This document shows positions 47,596 through 56,316 of a stretch of DNA of 64,000 nucleotides, piece after piece. The stretch comes from Gammaproteobacteria bacterium (GTDB lineage Bacteria > Pseudomonadota > Gammaproteobacteria > DSM-19610): assembly GCA_026197075.1 (NCBI GenBank), contig JAPHQV010000015.1, positions 124,001 to 188,000 on the forward strand, in the 5' to 3' direction. A model generated the notes under the pieces. That model ran no database searches, had not been told where the DNA came from, and saw nothing but the letters and a program-made list of their open reading frames with translations. Each line of letters begins with the position of its first letter. The first letter of the stretch is position 1. Both the position numbers and the translations under genes were made by a program.

Positions 47596-47733
47596 GTTAT
47601 CACCGCAAAGGCGCAAAGTACGCAAAGTAAAACATTAAATAATTATTTTTATTAATTGTTTTATATTGGTTTTCTTTGCGTACTTTGCGCCTTTGCGGTG
47701 ATAACGAATTTTTCCGCGCCTTTGCGGTGATAA
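47596..47733. repeat. inverted-repeat element, CACCGCAAAG family (copy 2, with partial third arm)
   Basis: Arms 47596-47627 and 47674-47705 are perfect 32-base complements around a 46-base AT-rich centre (47628-47673). A partial repeat of the right arm, GCGCCTTTGCGGTGATAA, follows and ends at 47733. The centre is identical in reverse complement to that of the element at 48424-48528, on the other side of leuD. Confidence 0.9.
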
Positions 47734-47739
47734 TGATTT

Positions 47740-48372
47740 TCAAAACAACCACGGCGCCTCAACGCGGCGGCGCTGCTCGTAGGCGCGGATGTCGTCGGCC
47801 TGCTGGAGGGTCAGGCCGATGTCGTCCAGGCCCTCCAGCAGGCAGTGCCTGCGGAAGGCGTCCACCTCAAAGGGGATGGCCTCGCCGCTGGAGCTGGTGA
47901 GCAGCTGCTGCCCCAGGTCCACGGTCAGGGTGAATCCCTCCGCCTGCGCGGCCTGAAACAGCCGCTCCACCACGGCCGCCTCCAGCTGGATGGGCAGCAG
48001 ACCGCTCTTGAAGGCGTTACTGCGGAAGATGTCCGCGAAGCTCGGCGCGATCACCACCCGGAAACCATAGTCGGTCAGCGCCCATACCGCGTGCTCGCGG
48101 CTGGAACCGCAGCCGAAGTTCTCCCGCCCGAGCAGGATCCGCGCACCGGCATAGCGTGGCTGGTTGAGCACGAAGTCCGGGTTCAGCGGCCGCGCGCTGC
48201 AATCCTGGCCCGGCTCGCCGTGATCCAGGTAGCGCCACTCGTCGAACAGGTTGGGGCCGAAGCCCGTGCGCCGGATGGACTTCAGGAACTGCTTGGGAAT
48301 GATGGCGTCGGTGTCCACGTTGGGACGATCCAGCGGCACCACCTTCGAAGTAAAGACCGTAAATTTTTCCAT
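47740..48372 (-). CDS. leuD: 3-isopropylmalate dehydratase small subunit
   Basis: LeuD pairs with LeuC to isomerise isopropylmalate. The 210-aa swivelling domain starts [20 protein letters not shown] and has [31 protein letters not shown], and [21 protein letters not shown] 48372 follows GAGG. It is enclosed by two inverted copies of the same repeat, leaving about 50 bases upstream and 7 bases downstream. Confidence 0.97.
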   Translation of the reverse strand: MEKFTVFTSKVVPLDRPNVDTDAIIPKQFLKSIRRTGFGPNLFDEWRYLDHGEPGQDCSARPLNPDFVLNQPRYAGARILLGRENFGCGSSREHAVWALTDYGFRVVIAPSFADIFRSNAFKSGLLPIQLEAAVVERLFQAAQAEGFTLTVDLGQQLLTSSSGEAIPFEVDAFRRHCLLEGLDDIGLTLQQADDIRAYEQRRRVEAPWLF

Positions 48373-48423
48373 CACCAGACCTCGGGGTTCTTGCTGTTTC
48401 GTTGTCGATCTCAAAAAACCGAT

Positions 48424-48528
48424 TCACCGAAAAGGCGCAAAGTACGAAAAGAAAACCAATATAAAACAATTAATAAAAATAATTATTTAATGTTTTACTT
48501 TGCGTACTTTGCGCCTTTGCGGTGATAA
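48424..48528. repeat. inverted-repeat element, CACCGCAAAG family (copy 3, inverted twin of copy 2)
   Basis: Arms 48424-48451 and 48498-48525 are complementary with two mismatches (CACCGAAAAG and TACGAAAAG on the left). The 46-base centre (48452-48497) is the exact reverse complement of 47628-47673. It occupies the leuC-leuD gap. Confidence 0.9.
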
Positions 48529-48539
48529 AGGTTTTGCTT

Positions 48540-49952
48540 TCAACCCTCACCCAACTCCCGCACATCCACGAAATGCCCCGCCACCGCGGCCGCGGCGGCC
48601 ATGGCGGGACTGACCAGGTGGGTGCGCCCGCCCTGGCCCTGGCGGCCCTCGAAGTTGCGGTTGGAGGTGGAGGCGCAGCGCTCGCCCGGCTGCAGGCGGT
48701 CGGCGTTCATGGCCAGGCACATGGAGCAGCCCGGAGCGCGCCATTCGAAACCGGCCTCCAGGAAGATGCGGTCCAGGCCTTCCTGCTCGGCCTGCTGCTT
48801 CACCAGGCCCGAGCCCGGCACCACCAGGGCCTGCTGGATGTTGGGCGCCACCTTGCGGCCCTTGACCACCGCCGCGGCGGCACGCAGGTCCTCGATGCGC
48901 GAGTTGGTGCAGGAACCGATGAACACATGGTCCGGGCGGATGTCACGGATGGGCGTGCCGGCCGCGAGACCCATGTAGGCCAGCGCCTTGCGCATGCCCT
49001 CGGCCCTGACCGGGTCGGCTTCCTGGTCCGGGTCCGGTACCCGACCGTCCACCGCCACCACCATCTCCGGTGAGGTGCCCCAGGTGACCTGGGGGCGGAT
49101 GGCGGCGGCGTCCAGCTCCACGACCGTATCGAACAGCGCGCCTGCGTCGCTGTGCAGGTCGAACCAGGCGGCTACCGCCTGGTCCCAGTCGTCATCCCGC
49201 GGGGCATAGGGGCGGCCGGCCACGTATTCGACCGTGGTCTCGTCCACCGCCACCATGCCGGCACGGGCACCCGCCTCGATGGCCATGTTACAAATGGTCA
49301 TGCGCCCCTCCATGGACAGGGCACGGATGGCGCTGCCGGCGAATTCGATGGCGTAACCGGTGCCACCGGCGGTGCCGATGCGGCCGATGACGGCCAGCAC
49401 GATGTCCTTGGCGGTCACGCCCGGCGCCAGCTCGCCTTCCACCGACACCAGCATGTTCTTCGACTTGTTCTGGATCAGGCACTGGGTGGCGAGCACGTGC
49501 TCCACCTCCGAAGTGCCGATGCCGAAGGCCAGGGCCCCGAAGGCGCCATGGGTGGAGGTATGGGAATCGCCGCATACCACCGTCATGCCGGGCAGGGTGG
49601 CGCCCTGCTCCGGGCCGATCACATGCACGATGCCCTGGCGCAGGTCGTTCATCCCGAATTCGGTGATGCCGAAATCGACGCAGTTCTGGTCCAGGGTCTC
49701 CACCTGGATGCGCGACACGGGATCGGCGATGCCCTGCTCGCGGGCAGTGGTGGGCACATTGTGATCCGGCACCGCCAGGATGGAACTCGTCCGCCAGGGC
49801 GTGCGGCCGGCCAGGCGCAGACCCTCGAAGGCCTGGGGCGAGGTCACCTCGTGGACCAGGTGCCGATCGATGTACAGGAGCGTGGTGCCGTCGGGTTCGG
49901 TGCGCACCACATGGGCATCCCAGAGCTTGTCGTAGAGGGTCCGCGCGGCCAT
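48540..49952 (-). CDS. leuC: 3-isopropylmalate dehydratase large subunit
   Basis: LeuC carries the [4Fe-4S] cluster of isopropylmalate isomerase. The 470-aa aconitase-like protein has [43 protein letters not shown], a cluster cysteine in [14 protein letters not shown], and the last two in [10 protein letters not shown] strong AGGAG precedes the ATG. It is divergent from the LysR regulator across an AT-rich gap. Confidence 0.98.
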   Translation of the reverse strand: MAARTLYDKLWDAHVVRTEPDGTTLLYIDRHLVHEVTSPQAFEGLRLAGRTPWRTSSILAVPDHNVPTTAREQGIADPVSRIQVETLDQNCVDFGITEFGMNDLRQGIVHVIGPEQGATLPGMTVVCGDSHTSTHGAFGALAFGIGTSEVEHVLATQCLIQNKSKNMLVSVEGELAPGVTAKDIVLAVIGRIGTAGGTGYAIEFAGSAIRALSMEGRMTICNMAIEAGARAGMVAVDETTVEYVAGRPYAPRDDDWDQAVAAWFDLHSDAGALFDTVVELDAAAIRPQVTWGTSPEMVVAVDGRVPDPDQEADPVRAEGMRKALAYMGLAAGTPIRDIRPDHVFIGSCTNSRIEDLRAAAAVVKGRKVAPNIQQALVVPGSGLVKQQAEQEGLDRIFLEAGFEWRAPGCSMCLAMNADRLQPGERCASTSNRNFEGRQGQGGRTHLVSPAMAAAAAVAGHFVDVRELGEG

Positions 49953-50017
49953 TAGATTTCTCCTGAAATATATCTGGTAATACTTTGTTTATATGAGGTA
50001 ATAACTTTCGACCTCAT
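49952..50017 (-). CDS. possible 21-aa leader ORF of leuC
   Basis: A frame from ATG 50017 (after AGGG) ends at TAA 49954-49952, sharing its last A with the leuC ATG (TAATG). The peptide begins [11 protein letters not shown] and is not leucine-rich. It spans the leuC ribosome site, so it may simply be chance. ATGAGGT at 49993-49999 and ACCTCAT at 50011-50017 form a perfect 7-base inverted repeat inside it. Confidence 0.25.
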   Translation of the reverse strand: MRSKVITSYKQSITRYISGEI

Positions 50018-50072
50018 GTAACCCTGCCGGTCTTCCCGAGCCAAACCAAGGCGATCATGGTGCCATCGTAGG

Positions 50073-50150
50073 CCGGATATTCGAATTACACAAATTCATA
50101 TTTTTCATATTATGCATTACTATTTGGAATTACTAATTACTGTCCGCGTT
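50073..50150. promoter_or_regulatory. AT-rich divergent operator region, leuC / lysR
   Basis: This stretch is strongly AT-rich against its surroundings. It includes the palindrome GAATT-ACACA-AATTC (50083-50097), the size and symmetry expected of a LysR-type site. Downstream lie the tandem AT runs ATATTTTTCATATTATG and GGAATTACTAATTAC. It likely holds both promoters, with the LysR protein acting on leuC; no exact -35/-10 could be fixed. Confidence 0.45.
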
Positions 50151-50179
50151 CCGGGACTCCAACCCGAAAAAGGACCACC

Positions 50180-51067
50180 ATGGACGTCGCCAGCCTGCAG
50201 GCCTTCGTTGCCGTAGCCGAACAGGGATCCTTTTCCCACGCCGCCGCGGCCCTCTTCCTCACCCAGCCGGCGGTGAGCAAACGGGTCAGCGCCCTGGAGG
50301 CGGAACTCGAGACCCGCCTGTTCGACCGCATCGGCCGCGCCATACTGCTCACCGAGGCCGGCCGGCTGTTGCTGCCCCGCGCCAGACACATCCTGGGGGA
50401 ACTGGAGGACAGCCGCCGCGCCATCGCCAACCTGAGCGACGAAGTCGCCGGGGTCCTGGCGCTGGCCACCAGCCATCACATCGGCCTGCACCACCTGCCG
50501 CCCGTACTGCGCTCCTTCACGGCGGAACATGGCGCCGTGGAACTGGACCTGCGCTTCATGGACTCGGAGGCCGCCTGCCGGGCCGTGGATCAGGGTGACC
50601 TGGAACTGGCGGTAGTCACCCTGCCCCCCCAGGCCTCGGCGCGACTGGAAACCCTTCCCCTGTGGCCGGATCCCCTGCACCTGGCCGCCGCCGTCGGCCA
50701 TCCCCTGGCGGGCCGGCCCGAATTGACGCTGGCGGACCTGGCCGCCTGGCCCGCCATCCTGCCCGCGGCCAGCACCTTCACCCGGCAGATCGCCGAGCAG
50801 GCCTTCGCTCCCCTCGGCCTGCAACTGAAGACCGGGCTGTCGAGCAACTACCTGGAGACCATCAAGATGCTGGTGTCGGTGGGACTGGGCTGGAGCATCC
50901 TGCCCGCCACCCTGCTCGACGCTCAGGTGATCGCCCTGCCCCTGCCCGGCGGTCTGCGCCTGGAACGCACCCTGGGTGTGGTACACCACCGCGATCGCAG
51001 CCAGTCCAACGCGGCGCGGGCCTTCATGGCGCATCTTTTGCGGCATGCCCGGGGGAAAACCTTTTAA
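50180..51067 (+). CDS. LysR-family transcriptional regulator, divergent from leuCDB
   Basis: The 295-aa protein has the N-terminal winged helix (MDVASLQAFVAVAEQGSFSH, LTQPAVSKRVSALEAEL) and the C-terminal periplasmic-binding-protein-like effector domain (LALATSHHIGLHHLPPVLRSF, LSSNYLETIKMLVSVGLGWS). Its position suggests control of the leucine genes, as LysR regulators commonly act on the neighbouring divergent operon. The effector may be a leucine-pathway intermediate (inference). Its stop codon lies within the outer arm of the repeat at 51056-51347. Confidence 0.93.
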   Translation: MDVASLQAFVAVAEQGSFSHAAAALFLTQPAVSKRVSALEAELETRLFDRIGRAILLTEAGRLLLPRARHILGELEDSRRAIANLSDEVAGVLALATSHHIGLHHLPPVLRSFTAEHGAVELDLRFMDSEAACRAVDQGDLELAVVTLPPQASARLETLPLWPDPLHLAAAVGHPLAGRPELTLADLAAWPAILPAASTFTRQIAEQAFAPLGLQLKTGLSSNYLETIKMLVSVGLGWSILPATLLDAQVIALPLPGGLRLERTLGVVHHRDRSQSNAARAFMAHLLRHARGKTF

Positions 51068-51347
51068 TCGCCAAGGACGCCAAGGCGCCAAGGCGCCAAG
51101 AAAATCTTAGGAAATGCTGATTAATTCGTCATGCCCGCGTAGGCGGGCATCCATATCTCTGAATACCTGGATGACTCGCTACGCTCGCCTTTCGGGTCGC
51201 CTCTGCGGGCGTTCAACGCGCTATGCGTTATCCCGCCTACGAGGGAATGGCGGATAAGGACATTAATGAGGACTTCCCTAATTTTGAGTTTCTTGGCGCT
51301 CTTGGCGCTCTTGGCGGTCTTGGCGTCCTTGGCGATTAAAAGGTTTT
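51056..51347. repeat. long nested inverted repeat between lysR and metA (GCCAAGG variant)
   Basis: Arms about 51056-51104 and 51289-51347 are complementary: AAAACCTTTTAATCGCCAAG outside, then tandem GCGCCAAGG units; the right arm has one unit more. The interior carries a second hairpin ATGCCCGC-GTAG-GCGGGCAT (51131-51150) and other palindromic pieces up to about 51250. The whole 315-base gap between these convergent genes is repeat sequence, without a gene. Confidence 0.8.
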
Positions 51348-51382
51348 TTCCGGGTGCCCCCAGCGGTTCAAACTCAACAGCA

Positions 51383-52447
51383 TCAAGGCAGGTCCAGCGG
51401 GTTGGCGGGATCCACGCCTTCCATGAAGAGCAGGCGCCGGTCGCTGTTGGTGACCTGGTAGACCTTGCCGAGCCAGTTGTTGAGCACCGCCTCGGCGGAG
51501 TCGTGCCAGGTGTTGTCGAGCAGCGCGCTGACCAGGGCTTCCGGCAGTTCCGGCACTGCCGTGCCGGCAACCAGGGCGGTTTCCACCCGTTCGCGGTGTT
51601 CGTTGAGGATGGCCTGGCATTGCAGCGGCAGGTAGTTTTCCGGGAAGGGTGGATAGTCCGGCCGCTGGCTGCGGACATAGGCGTTCACCTCCCGCTTGTA
51701 TTCCTTCAACAGGCTGATCATGTCGTATTCCGGGTGACCCTGGAAGAACACCAGCCGGAACTGGTCCTCGCTCACGGCGAGGTGCACGCCGGCGGCGCTT
51801 TCCACCAGCACGTGCAGGCCGGCAGCCTCGAACTGGGCCCGGTCGATCTGGTTGAAACGGGAATGCGGCACGTCGAAGCGCGTGTTCACACCACACACCA
51901 GTGGGTGCTCGCGCTCCATGACCTTGTGCGAATAGACCCCCCAGCGCTTGGCCGGCAGCCGCCGGCGTGGCTGTCCGTAGCGGAATTGCAGCACCGCGTG
52001 GGTGGCCAGGCAGGAACAGAGGGTCGAGGCCACATTGGCGTAGGCCCAGTCGATCACCTCGATCAGCGGCTTCCAGAAGGGTTCCAGGGCCAGGTCCGGC
52101 TGGGTGACATTGGCCCCGGTAATGATCAGCGCATCCAGTCCTCCCGCCTTGATCTGCTCGAAACTCTCGTAGTAGCGCTCCACATGGGCGCGCCCCGCCT
52201 CCCCCCGCGGCAGTGCCTCGAGGGTGAAGGGATGCATGTAGAACTGGGCGATCTGGTTGCTCTCCCCCACCAGGCGGAAGAACTGGCGCTCGGTGGCGGC
52301 CAGGGCGGCATCGGGCATCATGTTGAGCAGGCCGATGTGCAGTTCGCGGATATCCTGGTGCACTGCCAGCTCACCGGGGATGATGGTTTCGCCGTCCTGT
52401 TCCAGGCGCTGGAAGGCGGGCAGATCGGAATTGGCTACCAGTGGCAT
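51383..52447 (-). CDS. metA: homoserine O-acyltransferase, MetA family (probably succinyl)
   Basis: MetA activates homoserine for methionine synthesis. The 354-aa glutamine-amidotransferase-like enzyme has the catalytic Cys146 in STLCSCLA, the glutamate and histidine in FFQGHPEYD (His238), and PHSRFNQ. At the position that sets acyl choice (Gly111 for succinyl in E. coli, Glu for acetyl in others) it has Thr115 in TGANVTQPD. The presence of metZ in the same window argues for succinyl. It starts 12 bases after the ATPase gene, with AGGAAA before its ATG, so the two form an operon. Confidence 0.9.
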   Translation of the reverse strand: MPLVANSDLPAFQRLEQDGETIIPGELAVHQDIRELHIGLLNMMPDAALAATERQFFRLVGESNQIAQFYMHPFTLEALPRGEAGRAHVERYYESFEQIKAGGLDALIITGANVTQPDLALEPFWKPLIEVIDWAYANVASTLCSCLATHAVLQFRYGQPRRRLPAKRWGVYSHKVMEREHPLVCGVNTRFDVPHSRFNQIDRAQFEAAGLHVLVESAAGVHLAVSEDQFRLVFFQGHPEYDMISLLKEYKREVNAYVRSQRPDYPPFPENYLPLQCQAILNEHRERVETALVAGTAVPELPEALVSALLDNTWHDSAEAVLNNWLGKVYQVTNSDRRLLFMEGVDPANPLDLP

Positions 52448-52459
52448 GACGGTCTTTCC

Positions 52460-53305
52460 TCAGGCCTGGCGATCCAGGATCCTTTCAATCAGTTTCATCA
52501 ATCCTTCCTCGTCGTGCACCCTGGCCAGTTCCTCGGTGCTGACGGTATAGCCATACTGGCCGGCGATGGCCTCGTAGCGCGGTATGCGCGAGTGGAACAG
52601 GCGCGGGAACATCCAGCGCACGAACTCATCGGGATCGATCTGGGCCACGTATTCCAGGCCGAATTCCTCCATGTACCGACCCAGCTGCTCGTCGAGGAAG
52701 GCATCGCGGTAGTACAACGGCTTGGGCGCGCGCCGGGCGCGGTCGATGAGCTCCTCCTCGTCGCGGTGGGTAGCCTTGATGTAGAGGATCAGGCTGTGCT
52801 CGGCCAGTGCCTCCAGGGCGTCCGGATCGTCCAGCTCGCAGACACTGCCGCCGGCATCGTTCACGAAGTGCTCGTAGCCGTAGATCTCGCGCGCCTTGCG
52901 GATGAACTCGGGCACGTCCTTCATGGCGGCGATCTCCGCCTGGCGATGCAGCTCCTGGCGCCGCTTGAATTCCGTCAGTCCCAGCCCGCCCAGCTCCGGA
53001 TTGCCCAGCTTGCCGAGGAAACTCGCCACCGGCTTGAGGTTGTCCACCGACATATTGTTGCTGATGTAGATGGAGTCGGTGCGCAGCAGCTCCCGCAGGA
53101 AGGGGATGTGCATGATCTGCTGCTTGATGTTGTCCAGGATCGGCTCGTCCAGGTAGCGGGTGCCAATGCGGTAGTCCCCGGAGTAGTGAAACCAGTGCCG
53201 CTCGCGCAGCATGGTGGCCAGCCGGGTCTTGCCCACGCCGGACATGCCCAGCAGGGTGAGGCTCTTGTGCTCCCAGTGGCGAAACTCCTGCGCGCTCAGC
53301 TTCAC
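52460..53305 (-). CDS. P-loop ATP-binding protein cotranscribed with metA
   Basis: The 281-aa product has a Walker A near its start (LLGMSGVGKTRLATML) and then ERHWFHYSGDYRIGTRYLDEP. A charged helical body includes LILYIKATHRDEEELIDRARRAPKPLYY, where KATHRDE follows a Walker-B-like hydrophobic strand. It resembles small nucleotide kinases in outline, but no family name is certain. GTG 53305 has GGAG six bases upstream and begins MKLSAQEFRHWEHKSL. Its tight link to metA suggests a role near methionine or homoserine metabolism (inference). Confidence 0.8.
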   Translation of the reverse strand: MKLSAQEFRHWEHKSLTLLGMSGVGKTRLATMLRERHWFHYSGDYRIGTRYLDEPILDNIKQQIMHIPFLRELLRTDSIYISNNMSVDNLKPVASFLGKLGNPELGGLGLTEFKRRQELHRQAEIAAMKDVPEFIRKAREIYGYEHFVNDAGGSVCELDDPDALEALAEHSLILYIKATHRDEEELIDRARRAPKPLYYRDAFLDEQLGRYMEEFGLEYVAQIDPDEFVRWMFPRLFHSRIPRYEAIAGQYGYTVSTEELARVHDEEGLMKLIERILDRQA

Positions 53306-53411
53306 GAATGACTCCAGGATCGAGGGTCCGGCCGGGCACCATGCCAACCCGGCAAAGCCCGCATTCTACCTCAGGTTGTCCTGGCCTGTACCCCCGCCCT
53401 TTTCGGCTTTC

Positions 53412-53506
53412 GCGCCGCGGAACACAGAGGACACAGAGACGAGGAGTTCACGGAGGGTTTTATAGTTGAAGCTCTGCGGCCTCTGCGTCTCTGCGTTCCG
53501 CGGCGC
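53412..53506. repeat. inverted-repeat element, CGCGGAACRCAGAG variant
   Basis: GCGCCGCGGAAC (53412-53423) pairs with GTTCCGCGGCGC (53495-53506). The stem continues imperfectly through ACAGAGGACACAGAG and CTCTGCGTCTCTG. Size and layout are the same as the CACCGCAAAG elements, but the arms differ. It lies between the metA-operon ATPase and the MFS gene. Confidence 0.8.
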
Positions 53507-53521
53507 CAATAACGAAAAGGA

Positions 53522-54649
53522 TCACCCGGACCGGATGGCCCGCAGGGTGAACCAGCCGGCCAGCAGGCTGGTGGCCGCCGCCACCACATACATCCCCTGC
53601 GGGCCAAGCTCATCCCACAGGTACCCGCTGGCCAGACTGCCGAGAGCGCCGCCAGCACCGAAACTGATGCTGCTGTACAGGGCCTGGCCGCGACCCTGGA
53701 GACGGCCGGGAAAGCGTTCGTGGAAGAGGTGGATGGCCACCGCGTGGTAGAGACCGAAGCTGGCGGCATGCAGGGTCTGGGCGAAGACCATGATCCACAG
53801 CTGGGTGGGGAAGGCCGCGATCAGCAGCCAGCGCACGGTGGTCAGCATCACGGCGGCCAGCATCAGATTGCGCGGCCCGAAGCGCGGCATCCAGCGATGC
53901 ATGACCAGGAACACCCCGATCTCGGCGATCACCCCCAGGGCCCAGAGCTGGCCGATGAGACTGCGGCGGTAGCCGTACTCCTCCAGGTAGATGCTGTAGA
54001 AGGTGTAATAGGGGCCATGACTGGCTTGCAGCAGGAAACACAGGACCAGCAGGGAGATCACCTCGGGGCGTCGCAACACCTGCAGAATGGGCTCGTGCAG
54101 CGGCTTGTGACCGGCCGCCTCCTCCGGTACCAGCAGGCTGCTGAACCAGATGGCCAGGAACAGCAGCAGCAGGATGCCCGGAAGCAGGCCCGTGCCGAAG
54201 CGGTCCAGTACCGGTCCGAGGCCGGCCACGGTGAGGATGAAGCCGATGGAACCCCAGAGGCGGATGCTGGAATAGCGATGGGGCTCGCGACCGAGGTGAT
54301 AGAAGGTGGTGGCCTCGAACTGGGGCAGGGCCGCATTCCAGAAGAAACTGAACACCGACATCACCAGTGCCAGCCACCAGTAGCCAGTGGCCAGGAACAC
54401 GCCGGCGAAGCTGATGGTCGCGAACAGGCAGGCCGCGCGCACGATGCGCATGCTCTGGCCCGAATGATCGGCGATCCAGCCCCAGATGTTGGGTGCCACG
54501 ATCTTGGTGGCCATGAGGATGGCCACCAGCTGGCCGATCTCGGCAGCACTGAAACCCTGGTCCTTCAGGTACAGGCTCCAGTAGGGCACCAGCGCGCCGA
54601 GGCTGGCGAAATAGAACAGGTAGAAGCCGGACAGGCGCCAGTAGGGCAT
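53522..54649 (-). CDS. MFS transporter, HcaT/LacY-like branch
   Basis: The 375-aa protein has about twelve membrane helices and begins MPYWRLSGFYLFYFASLGALVPYWSLYLKDQGFS-like, with the loop motif GWIADHSGQSMRIVR between helices 2 and 3. The branch is that of the 3-phenylpropionate/oligosaccharide:H+ symporters (HcaT, PF12832-type MFS_1-like). Substrate unknown. It stands alone, with repeats on both sides. Confidence 0.85.
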   Translation of the reverse strand: MPYWRLSGFYLFYFASLGALVPYWSLYLKDQGFSAAEIGQLVAILMATKIVAPNIWGWIADHSGQSMRIVRAACLFATISFAGVFLATGYWWLALVMSVFSFFWNAALPQFEATTFYHLGREPHRYSSIRLWGSIGFILTVAGLGPVLDRFGTGLLPGILLLLFLAIWFSSLLVPEEAAGHKPLHEPILQVLRRPEVISLLVLCFLLQASHGPYYTFYSIYLEEYGYRRSLIGQLWALGVIAEIGVFLVMHRWMPRFGPRNLMLAAVMLTTVRWLLIAAFPTQLWIMVFAQTLHAASFGLYHAVAIHLFHERFPGRLQGRGQALYSSISFGAGGALGSLASGYLWDELGPQGMYVVAAATSLLAGWFTLRAIRSG

Positions 54650-54665
54650 GGCTAGGAAGGTCTTG

Positions 54666-54796
54666 TTTCACCGCAAAGACGCAAAGATCGCAAAGGAAAA
54701 ATTCTATTATCGAATTCTTCAGCCTTCATCGCGGTAGCAAGCCGCATAGGAGTTTTTGCGGTTCTTCTTTGCGACCTTTGCGTCTTTGCGGTGAAA
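54666..54796. repeat. inverted-repeat element, CACCGCAAAG family (copy 4)
   Basis: Arms 54666-54695 and 54767-54796 are complementary over 30 bases with one mismatch (CACCGCAAAGACGCAAAG). It lies between aroC's stop and the MFS start. Confidence 0.88.
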
Positions 54797-54851
54797 ACCG
54801 AGAAGGATGGTCGCGTCATGCCTACGATGCACTGGTATTCCGGCGGACACA

Positions 54852-55955
54852 TCATGCCCCGGGTTCGGCCGGGATCACCGGCGTGGGGGATACCACGTCG
54901 ACATTCTGGGCGCGGTGGCGCAGGTAGTGGTCCATGAGCACGATGGCCAGCATGGCCTCGGCGATAGGGGTGGCGCGGATGCCCACGCAGGGATCGTGGC
55001 GACCCGTGGTGACCACCTCGCAGGGCTCGCCCTGCACATCCACGCTGCGGCCCGGCAGGCGCAGGCTGGAGGTGGGTTTGAGGGCGATGCTGGCCAGGAT
55101 GTGCTGGCCGGAAGAGATGCCGCCCAGCACGCCGCCGGCATGGTTGCTCAGAAATCCTTCCGGGGTGATCTCGTCGCGGTGCTCCGTACCCTTCTGTTCG
55201 ATGCAGGCGAAACCGGCGCCGAGCTCCACACCCTTCACCGCATTGATGCTCATCAGGGCATGGGCGATGTCGGCATCGAGACGGTCGTAGATGGGCTCGC
55301 CAAGCCCGGGCGGCACGCCGGTGGCGACCACGTTTATGCGCGCGCCAATGGAGTTGCCCTCCTTGCGCAGGGCATCCATGTAGGCCTCCAGCTCGGGCAC
55401 CCGCGCCGGGTCCGGGCAGAAGAAGGGATTCTCATTCACCGCATCCCAGTCCTTCAGCTCCACGCGGACTGGCCCGAGCTGGGCCAGGTAGCCGCGAATC
55501 TCGATGCCGAGCCGTTCCTTGAGGTACTTCTTGGCGATCCCGCCGGCGGCCACCCGCATGGCCGTCTCCCGCGCCGAGGAACGCCCGCCGCCGCGGTAGT
55601 CGCGGAAGCCGTATTTCTGCTGGTAGGTATAGTCTGCATGCGCCGGCCGGAACTGTGCGGCGATCTTGGAATAGTCCTTGGAACGCTGGTCGGTGTTGTG
55701 GATGATCAGGCCGATGGGGGTGCCCGTGGTGCGGCCCTCGAAGGTCCCGGACAGGATCTCCACCTGGTCGGCCTCGCGGCGCTGGGTGGTGTGGCGCGAG
55801 GTGCCGGGCTTGCGCCGGTCCAGGTCGCGCTGCAGGTCCTCGGCGGTCAGCTCCAGGCCCGGCGGGCAGCCGTCCACGATGCAGCCCAGGGCCGGCCCGT
55901 GACTCTCACCGAAGCCGGTGACCGTAAAGAGTTTTCCGAATGTGTTTCCCGACAT
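54852..55955 (-). CDS. aroC: chorismate synthase
   Basis: AroC makes chorismate from EPSP with reduced FMN. The 367-aa product starts [20 protein letters not shown] and has [13 protein letters not shown], the conserved [11 protein letters not shown] with GGGRSSARE, and [12 protein letters not shown] 55955 gives the family start; the 19 extra residues of the longer frame are not family-like. It is divergent from the small 56101 gene. Confidence 0.98.
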   Translation of the reverse strand: MSGNTFGKLFTVTGFGESHGPALGCIVDGCPPGLELTAEDLQRDLDRRKPGTSRHTTQRREADQVEILSGTFEGRTTGTPIGLIIHNTDQRSKDYSKIAAQFRPAHADYTYQQKYGFRDYRGGGRSSARETAMRVAAGGIAKKYLKERLGIEIRGYLAQLGPVRVELKDWDAVNENPFFCPDPARVPELEAYMDALRKEGNSIGARINVVATGVPPGLGEPIYDRLDADIAHALMSINAVKGVELGAGFACIEQKGTEHRDEITPEGFLSNHAGGVLGGISSGQHILASIALKPTSSLRLPGRSVDVQGEPCEVVTTGRHDPCVGIRATPIAEAMLAIVLMDHYLRHRAQNVDVVSPTPVIPAEPGA

Positions 55956-56100
55956 GGCGGGTATTGTAGCGGCTCGCGGCGCTTTCGTCGCGCCCCGCGC
56001 ACCGGGAGGCACCCTAGCCGCTAAAGCCGCGCCGGCCCGCGCCGTTATGCCGGATGAAGACAGTCTTTACCGTTCGATCCATCACCACGGGGGGAAACAC

Positions 56101-56295
56101 GTGAGCCAGCAACGCCTGAACCGGTCATCCATCGGCCACTACATGGGCAAGCCCATTTTCGAATCCATCGAGGTTCAGGAAGAGCCTTACGTCTTTGACC
56201 GCATCGCCGAATACCGGGATGACGGCTATCCCCTGGACCAGCTGCGGCGCGACGAGGTGCTGGTGGCGCCGGGGCTCATCTATCGCCACAAGTAA
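56101..56295 (+). CDS. small conserved-looking protein of unknown function (64 aa)
   Basis: GTG 56101 follows GGGGGGAAAC and gives MSQQRLNRSSIGHYMGKPIF; ATG 56047 would add 18 residues ([18 protein letters not shown]) with a weaker site. The product is hydrophilic and acidic in its second half (YVFDRIAEYRDDGYPLDQLRRDEV), without membrane segments or cysteines. No family recognised. It is convergent with hemN, whose stop codon is 22 bases away. Confidence 0.6.
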   Translation: MSQQRLNRSSIGHYMGKPIFESIEVQEEPYVFDRIAEYRDDGYPLDQLRRDEVLVAPGLIYRHK

Positions 56296-56316
56296 GGACT
56301 TCCGCCTCCATCCCGA

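Noticed and set aside
54652-54855. 67-codon minus-strand frame and similar small frames inside other repeat copies
   Set aside because: They arise from the CACCGCAAAG repeats (peptides like LRSLRLCGE); they have no ribosome sites.
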